The notes below the pieces were generated by a model, which ran no database searches, was not told the origin of the DNA, and saw nothing but the letters and a program-made list of their open reading frames with translations. Shown one piece after another: positions 12,001 through 22,657 of a DNA stretch of 64,000 nt. The first letter of the stretch is position 1; each line of letters begins with the position of its first letter. The stretch spans positions 62,001 through 126,000 of the forward strand of contig OZ237760.1 of NCBI GenBank assembly GCA_965178125.1, read 5' to 3'. The DNA is from Bilabrum cf. latius. Its lineage: Eukaryota; Bigyra: Bicosoecida; Bigyra; Bicosoecida. The position numbers were made by a program, and so were the translations under genes.

Positions 12001-14797
12001 CCGGCCCAAGGTCTGCCTTGCCCGTGAGCCCCTCCTCCGGACCAGGCGCGTCCCGCTGGCCGCGGCGAGCACGGAAGGCTGCTCCCGGCGCGTCAGGCGA
12101 GGTTAGGTCCTCCTGCATGCCACCGGCGGGGCCCCGCCCACGGATGGCGCGCCACCGGTTGTACGCGCACCGCCCGCCCTGGTCGCCGAGCCTGGCCTCC
12201 CAGTCCCTTGGCAGCGGCTACCTGAAGGCGCCCTGCTCTGCAAGCACGTCCCGCCAGTAGCGAGGGTCCCTCCGCCGGGCCGGGATGTCGATCCAGCGCC
12301 TGCGCACGGCAGCTGTCTCCCCGTGCGCCTCCCCCACGGGCTCACGCGGGGCCATGGGGTCTTCAGGATCGGTGGCCGGTTCAGCCGGCTTCTTGCCGGC
12401 CTTCTGAGCCTCGGCTGCGCGGGCCGTGCGCTCCCTCCAGTACGACTTGGCTTGCTGTACCGCGCTGGTGGGAGGCTTGAGCTCCGACCCTCCGCCCCTC
12501 TTCGGGATGTAGGCGTCCGACACGCGCAGCACGGGGTCGCCCTTGCCCGGGTTCCCGCCGAAGACTCGCTCGATGCTAGCCAGCTGCGCGACAGTTTCGT
12601 CGCTGGGCCGGGATGGGTGCGCCCCCTCTGTGCGCGCCATGCCGTGCGCGAGGGCGCCCAGCGCGTTGCCCAGCCAGTCACGGTCCACCGTGTGTGGCGG
12701 CACGTCGAGGTCCCTGCCCAGCACTGTCTCCTGCTCGTGGAAGTGCATGAAGTTGCCCGCGACCTCCGCGTGCTGGTCTTCGTTGTCCCACAGCTCCATG
12801 GACCCGAGAACGTCCTTGCCCTGCAGATGGTCGCCCGCGGCCTCCGCGTCCTCCACATCACTCTCAGCGCCCTCGTCCACAGCATCCTGCGAGGCGGACG
12901 GGGCCTCGGGGGCATCCGCGTCCATAGCCTCGGCGGCGATTGCGCTTGCCACGTCAGAGCCCTCGTGCTCGAACACCGGAGCAGGTACACCCTGTACCCC
13001 CGTCCCATGAAGCAGCACGCTACCGCCCTCAGACATGTGCACGCCCTCCCCGTCGGCCAGCCCGCCGCCCCCCGCAAGCGACTCGTTCGCCTGCAACTCG
13101 CGCGCGCGCATGACCCTCTCGTCCTCCGACTCGCCCTCCACCGAATCCATGGTGGCCTTGCCGGTGGCGATCAGGTTGGCAATGTCGGGGCGGCCTGCCT
13201 TGAGCACCCTGTAGAAGGCGTTCAGCTGCAGGTACCTCTCCGTCTGCCCCGCGTCTGCGTCTTCGGCCATGCGCTCGGCGTAGAAATGGTACTTCTCCGA
13301 GGGGTGCCTCTTGCGCATGCGGTCCAGCTCGGCCTAGTACACGGGGTCTGCCTCCATGGCATGGTGCAGCAGCGGCACGTTGGACCGCTCGCCCGCCATG
13401 CGCAGCAGGTCCTCCTCGACTAGCCGGTCAGACGTGCGGTACGGGGTCAGCCCGCCCCAGTACGCCACGTCGGGATCCACCACTCTACCAGTCAGCGCGG
13501 CGAACATGCCCACGCCCCCGCGCACCCTGCCCAGGTGGTACGAGTTGCCGCCCGTCAGGGTCAGCCCGGCCGTCACCTCGGGGTAGATCACCCGCGTGCT
13601 GTCCGTAGAGTACCCGAACCGCGCGTTCTGCATGAGGGCCGCCCCGCTGCCCGCGGTGATGCCGTGACCCACCACTGCCAGCGGCTTGGTGTACGTGTGC
13701 GCCAGCCAGTGGAGCTGGTACTCCTCCCTCAGCAGCTCCAGCGCCCTTGCCCTCCTCGTGGGGTTCCGGCGGGCGGTCTCCCACATGTGCGCGACGTCGC
13801 TGCCGCCGCAGAATTGCTTCAGGTCTCTGCCTCGCACCACGACTAGTTTGACGGCCTCATTGGCCTCCAGCTGCGAGAGGTCATGGGAAATTCGGAATGT
13901 GATTGGGGGGGGGGTGGGCAGGACAAGGACACAGAGGAGCAGGCGCGTCAATTGGAACCACTGTCAGCAGCAGTACTAGAGACAGCAGCATCAGCCACGG
14001 TTCATTCATGTATACGTGATCATCAGGCTAGGTTTGCTCCTTGTGTCAACCTCTCTCACCTCTAGCAGCTTTGCAATCAGGTTCCGCACGGTGCCGGCAT
14101 CCAGCACGCCGCGGCCCAGGGGGGAGCCGGATGCCTCCGTGCCCGTCAGGTGCACGATCCTGGCTCCCTACGCGGCCTCTGTGAAGATCCCGGTGGGAGT
14201 GCGCATGGGCTTGGCCCCAGCCCCGACCCTCTTGGTCTCTAGGACCCTGTCAAGCAACCTGCGGGCCTTGATCGAGGCCATGTCCGGGCGCACGAAGTCC
14301 TGCTTGGCGCCGCCGCCCATTCCTTGCGGGAAAAACATAGGGGGCTGTTTGCTACTGTGCGCCTTCCATACTCTGCTTGGGCTCGATGTGAAGCCGCTCT
14401 GCCACCGCCTAGCTTGTCCGTGGTACCCTGCCCGGAGGTGCTGCTGCGAGGCCACGCGCCTTACCGCACTCGCCCAGCGGCCGCTCGAAATGTGCATTCG
14501 GCGCTCGTTTGACGAAGAGGCGGTACTGGGCTAAGACTGCACGGCCTGCTGCCTTGTTCTCCCAATGGGGGCAGCTGGGGCTGCAACAGCAGGACCTGAC
14601 ATGGATGCTGATGCGCCTGCTCGAGTGCTGGAAGCGCGGACATTTGCGCTGTCCCTAGCCACAACTGGTGGAACTGGTATGAATTGGCCCGTCGGTCGAG
14701 AGCTCTTCCCTGCCTGCGTCCTAGATTTCACACGACTAGACAGGCGGTTCACCGTCAAGGCGGCCTGTCGCCTTGCAGCTCCAAACACCCTGTTCAT
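1..14797 (-). CDS. Giant mitochondria-targeted protein with N-terminal HIBCH/enoyl-CoA hydratase-like domain (3' end beyond window)
   Basis: One minus-strand frame runs from the ATG at 14797-14795 to the window edge. It has a single phase-0 intron (14059-13871) and 14 in-frame UAG codons (14531, 14168, 13334, 12218, 11786, 7448, 6803, 6617, 3011, 2270, 2057, 1595, 1067, 767) but no UAA or UGA, giving at least 4,869 residues. The first ~40 residues are Arg/Ser/Ala-rich without Asp or Glu (MNRVFGAARRQAAL...), a typical mitochondrial presequence. Residues ~205-425 resemble 3-hydroxyisobutyryl-CoA hydrolase: FCGGSDV, EEYQLHWLAHTYTKP, GHGITAGSG, YPEVTAGLTLTGGNS, AALTGRVVDPDVA. The remaining >4,400 residues are rich in Ala, Glu, Arg and Gly with acidic stretches, probably largely helical; I recognise no domain there. 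The HIBCH fold also occurs as the structural mitoribosomal protein mS47 in several lineages; such a role here is inference. Frame and splice are confident, function is not. Confidence 0.8.
13871..14059 (-). other. Spliceosomal intron in the HIBCH-like giant gene
   Basis: On the minus strand the donor is GTGAGAG at 14059 downwards and the acceptor ends in CTCTCGCAG at 13871. The intron is 189 nt and phase 0. Splicing joins AAG CTG CTA GAG to CTG GAG GCC AAT and restores the start of the enoyl-CoA hydratase fold. A C-rich tract (CCCACCCCCCCCCC) lies inside the intron upstream of the acceptor. Confidence 0.75.
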
Positions 14798-15269
14798 GAC
14801 AGTATGCTGAATTTACTGGTCACGTTGCACTTATTTTGAACTAAAATTGGCAGTAGTAGCGATGTATGCCCAAATGACTCCGTCTGTGGGATATACTGGC
14901 ACAGTTGAAGACGGGACGACAGCACGGCTTCTCCGTCGGCTCAGGGGCACAAATAAAACCAACTTTCTGGATATATGCACCAACTATAGGAATAAAAGCC
15001 ACTAATATGTAGCCTTATAACCAACAAAACTGGTTTCAAGGACCAGTATCACTGTGTTTGTACCGGGTTTGAGCGGATGGCCCATCCAATCATATTCTGA
15101 TATAAATTGTTTTGTACAGTGTCAAATCTGGTTCCATGAAGCCGGCACAGCTACGAACGCAAATCGTGAAGTCACACGATCCTTGAGCATCCTATCATAG
15201 CGACACGTCTTGAACCTTGACAACTAAAATTATTTTGACCCTTTAACGCCGTATTGGTGCCGTTTGATC
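14798..15269. other. Divergent intergenic region, AT-richer than surroundings
   Basis: This stretch separates the giant minus-strand gene from the plus-strand PSI-like gene. It is visibly richer in A and T than the flanking genes, for example around 14810-15010 and 15080-15240. It probably holds both promoters. I see no ORF, RNA gene or clear motif in it. Confidence 0.5.
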
Positions 15270-16652
15270 ATGTAGAATAGGTGGTGGACCCTTGGAGCTG
15301 CACTCGTAGCTTGCGGGACCAGTTTAGCAGCCTGTCCGAAAACTTCGAGCTGCAGAACGTGTCTTGCAGACCCCGAGTGTGGCATGTGCCGCATGCCAAC
15401 TTCTAAGGCGGTTGAGGTGGGCTTACTTGGGCCGCTAGACTCGGCCGGGCTTTCAGACGATGCGCACGGCTCCAATATTCTCGGTATCGAGTGGACGGAC
15501 GGCTTATTTCGTTTCCGTTCCAAGCGCCGTGGGTCTGTTTTCACGGAGGAGGGAGATACGAGCAGCCGCAGCGACCTGGGTCGACGTCGCGCTGTGCAGG
15601 CAGGTGCCATCCTGCTTGATTCAGTTGCTCATGATGAGGTATCAAAAAGCAGCACCCCAGCAGCGTCTTTCTTGCAAACTAGTGGGTCTGATGTTCCGTG
15701 GGATGATAAAACCAAGTAGGCCGCAGTATGCATGTCGCTTTCTCAGGCAATGGATGAGGAATTATGCGCAGATGCTCGCACTAGCGTAGAAGACTGTGAG
15801 GCCCTTCCGGCTGCGGACTCGCTCAGGGGCTCGGCTCGCCTGATCATGCTGGTCGTATGGCTCTTGATCTCCAGTATGGTTGGAGTAGCGGCATTGGTTG
15901 GAATCGGCGCGGCGTGCTTGTAGCCCAAGGCCGCGGCAGCGAGCGAGCAGCGCGTCGAGCAGCTGCCCACAAGCGAGCATGCGTCCCAGGGACCGCTCGT
16001 TTCGCAGCACGGGCCCGTTGCGGCCGGATCGGATCCGCCCAGCAAGCCTCCGAGAGGCTCTGGCTGGAACAGCTTCGCCCCACCGTGTCTGTGCGTGTTC
16101 TGCTGGCAGGACTCAGGACTCGCCAGCAGTCCAGTGCAGCAGCCTGGGGAAGGGGCAGCGGCAGGGGCAGGGGAGGTCAGCGCGGGGGATGGGGCGGACT
16201 CGCTCGGCAGGAGGCACAGGGCCGACCACGAAGGCACGCCTGGCTGTTTGGGCGGGTGCCTAGCGGACGGATCGGACGCGGATTCGCAGGCGGGCGCTGA
16301 GGCATGGGTGGCTGCTCGCGGGGCGGCCGGGCTGCGGCGGCGGGCCATGGATGCTGCCGGTGGAGGTGATGCTAGGGCGGCTGGCGAGCACGGCACGGAG
16401 CCCGCATCTGCGCCCAGTAGCGGTGCGTCTTCGAGGCATGGCGAGTGGCACCCGGCCCCGGGGAGGGGGTCCAGGGCCGTGTGGGAGCAGGCGGCGGCGA
16501 CAGTGTACGGCCCGGGAGAAGAGGAGCCGCACCGCCAGACCTAGCAGCCACAGCGGTTGGGCAGGCGCACCGGTCGAGCGACAGGGGGGCAGTTGCCGGG
16601 CAGGAGACGAAGGCAGAGGAGAGGGTGGGGATCGGAGGTCGTGTCTGGGTGA
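15270..16652 (+). CDS. Single-pass membrane protein with signal peptide and PSI-like Cys motif
   Basis: The frame is continuous from ATG 15270 to TGA 16650-16652 (460 residues) if UAG is sense, with UAGs at 15273 (codon 2), 15717, 15921 and 16542. Residues ~3-22 form a hydrophobic signal peptide (NRWWTLGAALVACGTSLAAC). A compact Cys cluster follows, CPKTSSCRTC then LADPECGMC, matching the C..C....CG.C pattern of PSI/plexin-type modules. One transmembrane segment (ARLIMLVVWLLISSMVGVAA) lies about two fifths along. After it comes a long low-complexity tail rich in Ala, Gly, Ser and Arg, presumably cytoplasmic. The start was chosen because it captures a full signal peptide; under the standard code this ATG would be followed at once by a stop. 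I know no close family and the function is unknown. It converges on CIAO1. Confidence 0.6.
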
Positions 16653-16773
16653 TTGATATGCGCAACATGGTGTTCATGCTCATGCTTTGCACGTAATACT
16701 ACCTGTTGTTGCATCCGGATCGTGTGCGTCTAGCAATCATAGATCCACCACAAGTGGTAAATTGCTCGCAGCA

Positions 16774-18207
16774 TTAAGGCTCCTCCCGCTCTGTGCCTCC
16801 GCCTGATCCAGACCCAGCACCAGAGCCAGGTGCAGACTCCTGCCTCGGTCTCACTTCCCACACCCGAATCACGCCATCGTCCCCTGCAGATGCGATCTGC
16901 ATGGCATGCGGGCCACTCGGCCCATCACCCTCTCCGTCCCCGCCCACAGCCGCGCCCGCCGCAGAGGACCTCCCTGGCCTCCACCTCACGCAGTTCACGT
17001 CGCCGGCATGCGCGTCCTCCACCACCGCCAGGGACACAAATCCGATCGAGCTGCTGTCCGCACCACTCCCTGCCTCCTCGTCCTCTGCCTTCCTGTCCGT
17101 GTCGCGCTTGGGCACCGACCTGGCGCTCCCCTCCGCAGCCGGTGAGGGCACCACCTAGACCAGCCGGATCGAGTCGGAGTCATCACCCAGCGCCAGCACA
17201 TCCATCCCGCCGGGTCGGGCCCAGTCTGCAGAGTACACCACGTCCACATCGGCCTGGACCCACCTGCCCGCCCTCGACCAGCCCCTCGCACGGGCCCCGG
17301 GCTCGCTGGACCGGACCACTTGCTTCTCTTTCTCTTTTGAGAGGGTAGAATCCTGCCCGCCATCAGGGCCGCCCCTTTGTTGCAGCACAGAAACGCCCCC
17401 GGCCCCGTCGCACACGGCAAGCCGCTGACCCAGTGCCCCAGGCGCCCTCCCCAGCGAGCCTGGCCCCCCACCCTCCGACCCATCCCGTCTGGGCTCCACG
17501 GCGCATTCCCACGCCGTGCTGGGTGTCCCGATCGTTTCGACGTGCATCCAGTCGTCCATCCGCTCCGCCCACACCATGGCACTGTCGTCATATCCGCAGC
17601 TCACGACGTACTCATCGTCCTCCCCACTCCCCACCCAAGCCACGCTCTTCACGTCGCCCGTGTGCTTCGGGAGGACGGAGATGCACTCGAACTCGCCCTC
17701 GGCCTCGCCCTCCCAGATCCAGACCGTCTTGTCTCTGCCTGAAGTCGCCAGGTACCGGCCGGAGGGGCTGAAGGCCACGCCTTTCACCTCGTTCTCGTGC
17801 CCCTCCAGCTGGGAGAGCATCTCGAAATCCAAGGAGGTTCCGGAAGAGCGGCGCTCCCATACGACAGCCGATCCATCAAATGAAGACCCCGCGAGCAATT
17901 TCCCGCATGGCGACCAAGCAACTCGTCTCACGGTGCGCGTAGGGCCGTCATCCAGGCTGCACACTAGCTTCCACGCCGGTTGGGCGCTGCCCCCAGATTG
18001 ATCCCGGTCCCCGGGCTACGGTCCCTACCAAATTCGAACAACCTTGTCCTAACCGCACGATGCCAACAATTGCCCATCCGGCGACCATGCGACGCACCAC
18101 GCGCGGTCACCGTGACCATCCAATGTGGCCACCTCCTTCGCCTCCCAAGGCAATGCTGCCGGTGTCTCCGGCGTGCTGAGACCAGGCTCTGACACTGCAG
18201 CACACAT
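16774..18207 (-). CDS. CIAO1: CIAO1/Cia1-like WD40 protein, cytosolic iron-sulfur assembly
   Basis: Cia1/CIAO1 is the WD40 subunit of the targeting complex that delivers Fe-S clusters to cytosolic and nuclear apoproteins. The frame runs from ATG 18207 to TAA 16774 (477 residues, family about 340) with UAGs at 18049, 18025, 18016 and 17155. Seven propeller blades can be traced: HGDRAWCVAWSPDGQLLASC, RTVRRVAWSPCGKLLAGSS, GHENEVKGVAFSPSGRYLAT, HTGDVKSVAWVGSG, a degenerate fifth blade, DVDVVYSADWARPGGMD, and DVNCVRWRPG ending in DDGVIRVWEV. The TVR.VAWSPCG and GHENEVK signatures are specific to this family. Extra length comes from Gly/Ser/Glu inserts in blades 5 to 7. Three UAGs fall in the blade 1-2 connection, one right after the strand SIRLV. 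The first ATG is uncertain by a few codons. Confidence 0.85.
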
Positions 18208-18497
18208 TTCTCTGTTGGTAGAGCCAAGATTTTGTGTGAGCGAGCAATTTCGCGTCCACGTGCCGCTCGTCGTCACACGACCGCAGCCAACACGAACAGC
18301 AACTGCGCAAGCATTCCTCTAGCTGGCGCATCACAACCAGTGAACTGCCAGCAAACCAGTCCTGGATGTAGTTATTTTCAAGTCGTCCCTCGGGAGTCAA
18401 TGCTGGCAGGAAGCGGCCCAGAGAACCAGAAGAGGAGGATGGACGGAGAACAGCCATGCGAACCTAGTCTCGTGGAGACGCCTTGCAGAGCCAGTCC
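18208..18497. promoter_or_regulatory. Divergent promoter region between CIAO1 and the DDX49-like gene
   Basis: About 290 bp separate the two divergent start codons, so both promoters should lie here. No TATA-like or other recognisable element stands out, and no ORF here looks real. Confidence 0.4.
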
Positions 18498-20972
18498 ATG
18501 GATGCAGCGGAAGCAGGGCGCTTGGAGCATGCAATGAAGCATGCGACATCATTTGAGTAGCTGTAGCTAGTTCCTTAGCTGGTGCATGCGTGCAGGAAAC
18601 TCGGGATTTCGAAGCCGACAGAGGTGCAGCGGCAGTGCATTCCGGCTGCACTTCAGCGCTGCCATGTAGTAGCAGGAGCTCCCACTGGCTCGGGCAAGAC
18701 CGCATCATTTGCTCTCCCAATCTTGCAAGGCCTCTCGCGAGAGCCCTGTCCCGGGTATGCCCTGATCCTCGAGCCGGGCCGCGAGCTGGCGAGGCAGGTG
18801 GGCGAGCAGTTCACCGCACTCGGCGCCTCCATCGGAATCCGAGTCTGCGTCGTGGTAGGGGGTGGAGACATGACCAAGCAAGCAGCCGAGCTGGGCCGCC
18901 GCCCGCACGTGATCGTGGCCACGCCCGGCCGGCTCGCCGACCTCCTAGGCACGAGCGGCAGCGTCAAGGGCTCCCGCATCCTGGGCCGGGCCAAGTTCCT
19001 CGTCCTCGACGAGGCCGATCGGCTGCTGACCCCGTCCTTCGCCGCCGACGTGCGGCCCATTCTGGAGGCCCTCCCCAGCGCAGCCACGGACCAGGACCCG
19101 GAATCGGAAGGCCTCCAGACGATGCTGTACACGGCCACGCTCACGAGGGGCATGAAGGCGGCGCTCAGGGCGGCGGCGCTGGCACCCGAGGCAGTGGAGG
19201 AGCAGGCAAGGAAAGCGGCGGCGGCATCGGCAGCCGGGCGGCTGGCCCAGGCCCAGGCCGAGGCCCAGGGGCAGACGGGGGAGGGTATCGAGGGAGATGT
19301 GGTCCCACCTGCCCTGCCTTCTGCTGCTGGCTCAGAGACCGGGGGCACTGCAGCATCATCTTCCTCGGCCTCATCCTCCTCCTCCTCCTCATCCTCGTCC
19401 TCCGCGGCTGCCTCCAGTGGCCTTACCCAGCGGGCAGCCTCTCGACTGGCGTCTCTCCAGTCCGCCGCTGCCCTCCTCCGCAGAGTGGGACTGGGGTGGG
19501 CCCCGGAGAGGAGGTGGAAGGGGCCCCTCCTGGGCACGGGGTCGGGATCGGGCGGGGGAACAGGGGTGGGCAGTCGCGCGTCAGAATCCTCTGCCAGCAG
19601 CGCGGTGGGTGGCCTCCCCGTGTACACGTACGTGCATTAGGGCATCAAAGATGGCAGGCTGGTGCTGCCGTGGGAGGACGGGGCCGGGGCTGCCGGAGCT
19701 GTGGCAGGGGGTGCATCGTCATCGAGCGGGGCGCAGGAGGGAGGTGGCGACGGGGCGCTCTGGTCCATGCTCTCGGGCGAGACCTCGGGGGATGATCGCG
19801 CCAGTGGGGACCTGCTCGCCTCCAGGTCGCTGACACAGTGCTACCACCTGACCCCCTCCGCTGCCAAGCTCTCCGCGCTGGTGCTGCTGCTGCAGGTGGC
19901 GGGACCCGTGCCGGTCGACGATCGACTGAAAGAGGAGGCGGGGCAATCTGCCGTGGCGGCCGGCAAGGCAAGGGCGAGGCGGAGGCGGGAGCAGGATGAC
20001 GACGCGTAGAGCGAAAGCGATAGTGAGAGTGAGAGTGGGAGTGGGAGCGGTGAAGGCAGTGATAGCGACAGCAACAGTGATAACGATAGCGAGGATGACA
20101 GCGACTCAGAAGGGGATGAAGAGTAGCCAAGCTAGTCGCGAGCATCGTCTGGGCCTGCAACAAAGGCTGAATCTGAAGAGGAATCCGATGGAGGCAGCAG
20201 TGACGATGACGGAAGCAGCAGCGATGAAAACGAAGACAAAGAAGACGATGACGGCGAAAGCAACAGCGACAGCGACTCTGACCGAGACGATCCCCAGCCC
20301 GGGGGTGCCGGGGAGGCCCCCGTGGCTCGCACCATCCGACCTGCAGACCAGGCCTCGGCCGACTCGCTCTCCTGCTGGACGGAGGAGGGGCTGCCCATCC
20401 GGAGTCGCTCCTGCCTCGTGTTCTGCGCCACTGTGGAGCAGTGCCAGCTGGTGGCCGAGACACTGGCCGAGCTGGGCTGGCTGGCGCTGCCGCTGCACTC
20501 GGCCCTCCCCCAGTTCCGCAGGGATCAGGCCCTGGTGCGGTTCCGGTCTGGCAGGGTGCCCATCTTGGTCGCAACTGACGTGGCGGCCCGCGGTTTGGAC
20601 ATCCCGGAGGTGGACCTGGTGGTCAATGTGGACTGTCCCCGGAACCCCGCCGACTATGTGCACCGGGTGGGCCGAACGGCCAGGGCGGGCCGCGGCGGGT
20701 GCGCGGTGACTCTGGTGACGGAGCGGGACGTGTCTCTGGTGCATGCAGTGGAGGAGGCGCTGGGCCACCGCCTTGCCAAGTGCATGTGGACGGACGGCGA
20801 ATGGGCCGAGTCCGCGGTGGCCGCTCGCATGAGCAAGGTGTCCAAGGCCAGTAGGGTGGCCCGGCTGCGCATCGCGGAGCACGGCTTCGAGGACAGGCTG
20901 AACCGGCACACGAGGAGGAAGCACGGGGCCAAGGGCAGGACAAAGCGCGCCATGGCGGCCGTCGGCAAGTGA
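18498..20972 (+). CDS. DEAD-box RNA helicase, DDX49/Dbp8-like
   Basis: Dbp8/DDX49 acts in nucleolar small-subunit rRNA processing. From ATG 18498 to TGA 20970-20972 the frame is open (824 residues; family about 430-480) with UAGs at 18558, 18564, 18576, 19638, 20007, 20124 and 20133. Motifs in order: Q-motif region SFE.L.LVP.LVHACRKLGI (dots are UAGs) then KPTEVQRQCIP; motif I APTGSGKTASF; Ia EPGRELARQ (usual PTREL); Ib ATPGRL; II LDEADRLL; III region YTATLT (usual SAT); IV LVFCATVEQ; V TDVAARGLDIPEVD; VI VHRVGRTARAGR. Between the two RecA lobes is an insert of roughly 380 residues rich in Ser, Gly, Asp and Glu, which explains the extra length and holds four of the UAGs. Three UAGs in the conserved N-terminal motif are strong evidence for stop-to-sense decoding. 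Confidence 0.88.
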
Positions 20973-21146
20973 CCACCCATCTTGATGCTTGGCTTCCGGG
21001 GTTTTCGTAGTCTGCAAATCTACATGCCGTGGCGGATAAAGACCCAACTTTGTTGCGCCTGATATTTGATTCGGAGCCAGATGCCACGCTGATGCGCCAC
21101 GTCACGCCCACTCACACGACACTAGCTACGCATGCACAGGGTAAGA

Positions 21147-22387
21147 ATGGTTCGCAGCCAAGTAAACCGAGCCCGCGGACTATTGGTAGGGCATTCTGCG
21201 GTGTGGCTTGCAACTATCGGGGCGTATGCCACCGCCGTGGGAGCAAGTCCGACAAAGCAGTCGAAGATTTAGGGTGCGGTCGTTGGTGCAGTGCTATCCG
21301 ACTCTATGTCTCTCGGAGTCCACTATGAGTATGATGCATAGAAAATTTACGATGCGATGCAAGAGAAGGGCGAGAATCGAATCGAGACGCTGCAATCCCC
21401 TGGCGAGCTGTTTGGCGGTGAGACTTCTGGCGTGGGATGGGGACAACGGAGGTATCATCCTGGTGCCGGCGCTGGCCACGTTACTGACTATGGTCTCGGT
21501 AACGTCATGCTTCTTGAGTACTGCGCCGCGGCGTACAAGTCTAGCAGCAAACCGCAGTTCAATCTGGAAGACTACGCCCGCGGACACGGCAGTACGAAGG
21601 CTGGCAACAGGGCCAATGCAGGGCATGTGGAAACTGGCTGGACACAATGACTCGAACAGCGCTCTAGAATATCGATCAGGGCGTCGATCCAATCCGGGCA
21701 GGCGGCCATTCGAATGCAATGGTGCTCCGCTGGGCGCCGCTGCTGGGAGTGCTGGAGGACGAAGAGGAGCTGGTCCAGGCCGCGAGGGCGCTCACCATCT
21801 TCACGAATCGCAACCAAGAGCCCGTGGATGCCAGTGAGTTCTGGGCCCGTGCCTCTTGGCGTGTGCTGCACGAGGCGCAGACCCCCTTGGAGGCGATCCA
21901 GGAGGCCGTCCGAGTGGTGGGCGAGCACTCCCCTTTCATACGAGAGAAGGTCAGCCAGGGCCTCGCCAAGGCGAAAGAGGCCCAGGACCCCAGCCGTCCC
22001 CTGTTCCAGCAGCCGGCCCACCTCGTTGACGACATCGCGCTCACGAGCATGGCCCGGCTGTGGGACGTGGGCAAGAGCGAGCCCATCAAGGTGGGCAAGG
22101 CATCGCCCACCGAGGGGACACTACCTGGGGCCGTATACTTCTTGGCCAAGTACGGCAGCGACTTCCATGCCGCAGCCAGTGCCAACGCTTTGGTGGGCGG
22201 AGACAACGCCTCCCGGTCCATCCCGATCGGGCTCATGCTGGGGCTGCACCTCGGGCTGGAGGGGCTGCCGGAAAGGCTCGTGGACCAGCTCAAGGACGAC
22301 TACGCGAGGGATAGGCTGGTGAGGCTGGTGAACAAACTGCCTCTTGTTCGAGGCATCAGCGGTGGGACGGGCGGGGAGGAGCTGTGA
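21147..22387 (+). CDS. ADP-ribosylglycohydrolase-like protein (DraG/crystallin J1 superfamily), apparent frameshift
   Basis: Frame 1 starts at ATG 21147 with an N-terminal hydrophobic stretch (WLATIGAYATAVGA), then KI-UAG-GAVVGAVLSDSMSLG and HYEYDA-UAG-KIYDAM, the usual start of this superfamily, then YHPGAGAGHVTDYGLGNVML. The match breaks at FNLEDYAR near 21580 and resumes one frame over at YEGWQQGQCRACGNW near 21592. It continues through TAL-UAG-NIDQG, AARALTIFTNRN, ASEFWARASWRVLH and VGGDNASRSIPIGLMLG to TGA 22385-22387. Adding one base between 21580 and 21591 would give about 413 residues. UAGs are at 21270, 21339 and 21665. The break is either an assembly error or a real mutation; the gap is far too short for an intron. 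The family hydrolyses ADP-ribosyl or related N-glycosidic bonds; the substrate here is unknown. The N-terminus suggests secretion or organelle import. Confidence 0.72.
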
Positions 22388-22657
22388 CGCTACAGGCGCT
22401 GGCTACGTCGAGGTGTGCGTGCATTCATGGCGCGGGCTCCAGCGCGAGTGTGACTGCGGGGCTAGGGTGCCTGTCGGGGCGGCTGACATCTGTTGTTTAG
22501 AGACAGCAAGGCATATTTATTTTTCAATTTACTTCGGCGGCTATCTTTCGTAGGCATGCCACTTGCGTAGCAGGCCCCGATTCGAGTGCCACAACATGCA
22601 CTGGACCGAAGTAACACTCAGCCGGGCATGAGACGCCTGAGCACGGGCCTTGTACCC
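22388..22657. other. Convergent intergenic spacer
   Basis: Two genes end facing each other across 270 bp (TGA at 22387 on plus, TGA at 22658 on minus). An AT-rich patch around 22500-22550 may carry polyadenylation signals. I see no gene. Confidence 0.4.
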
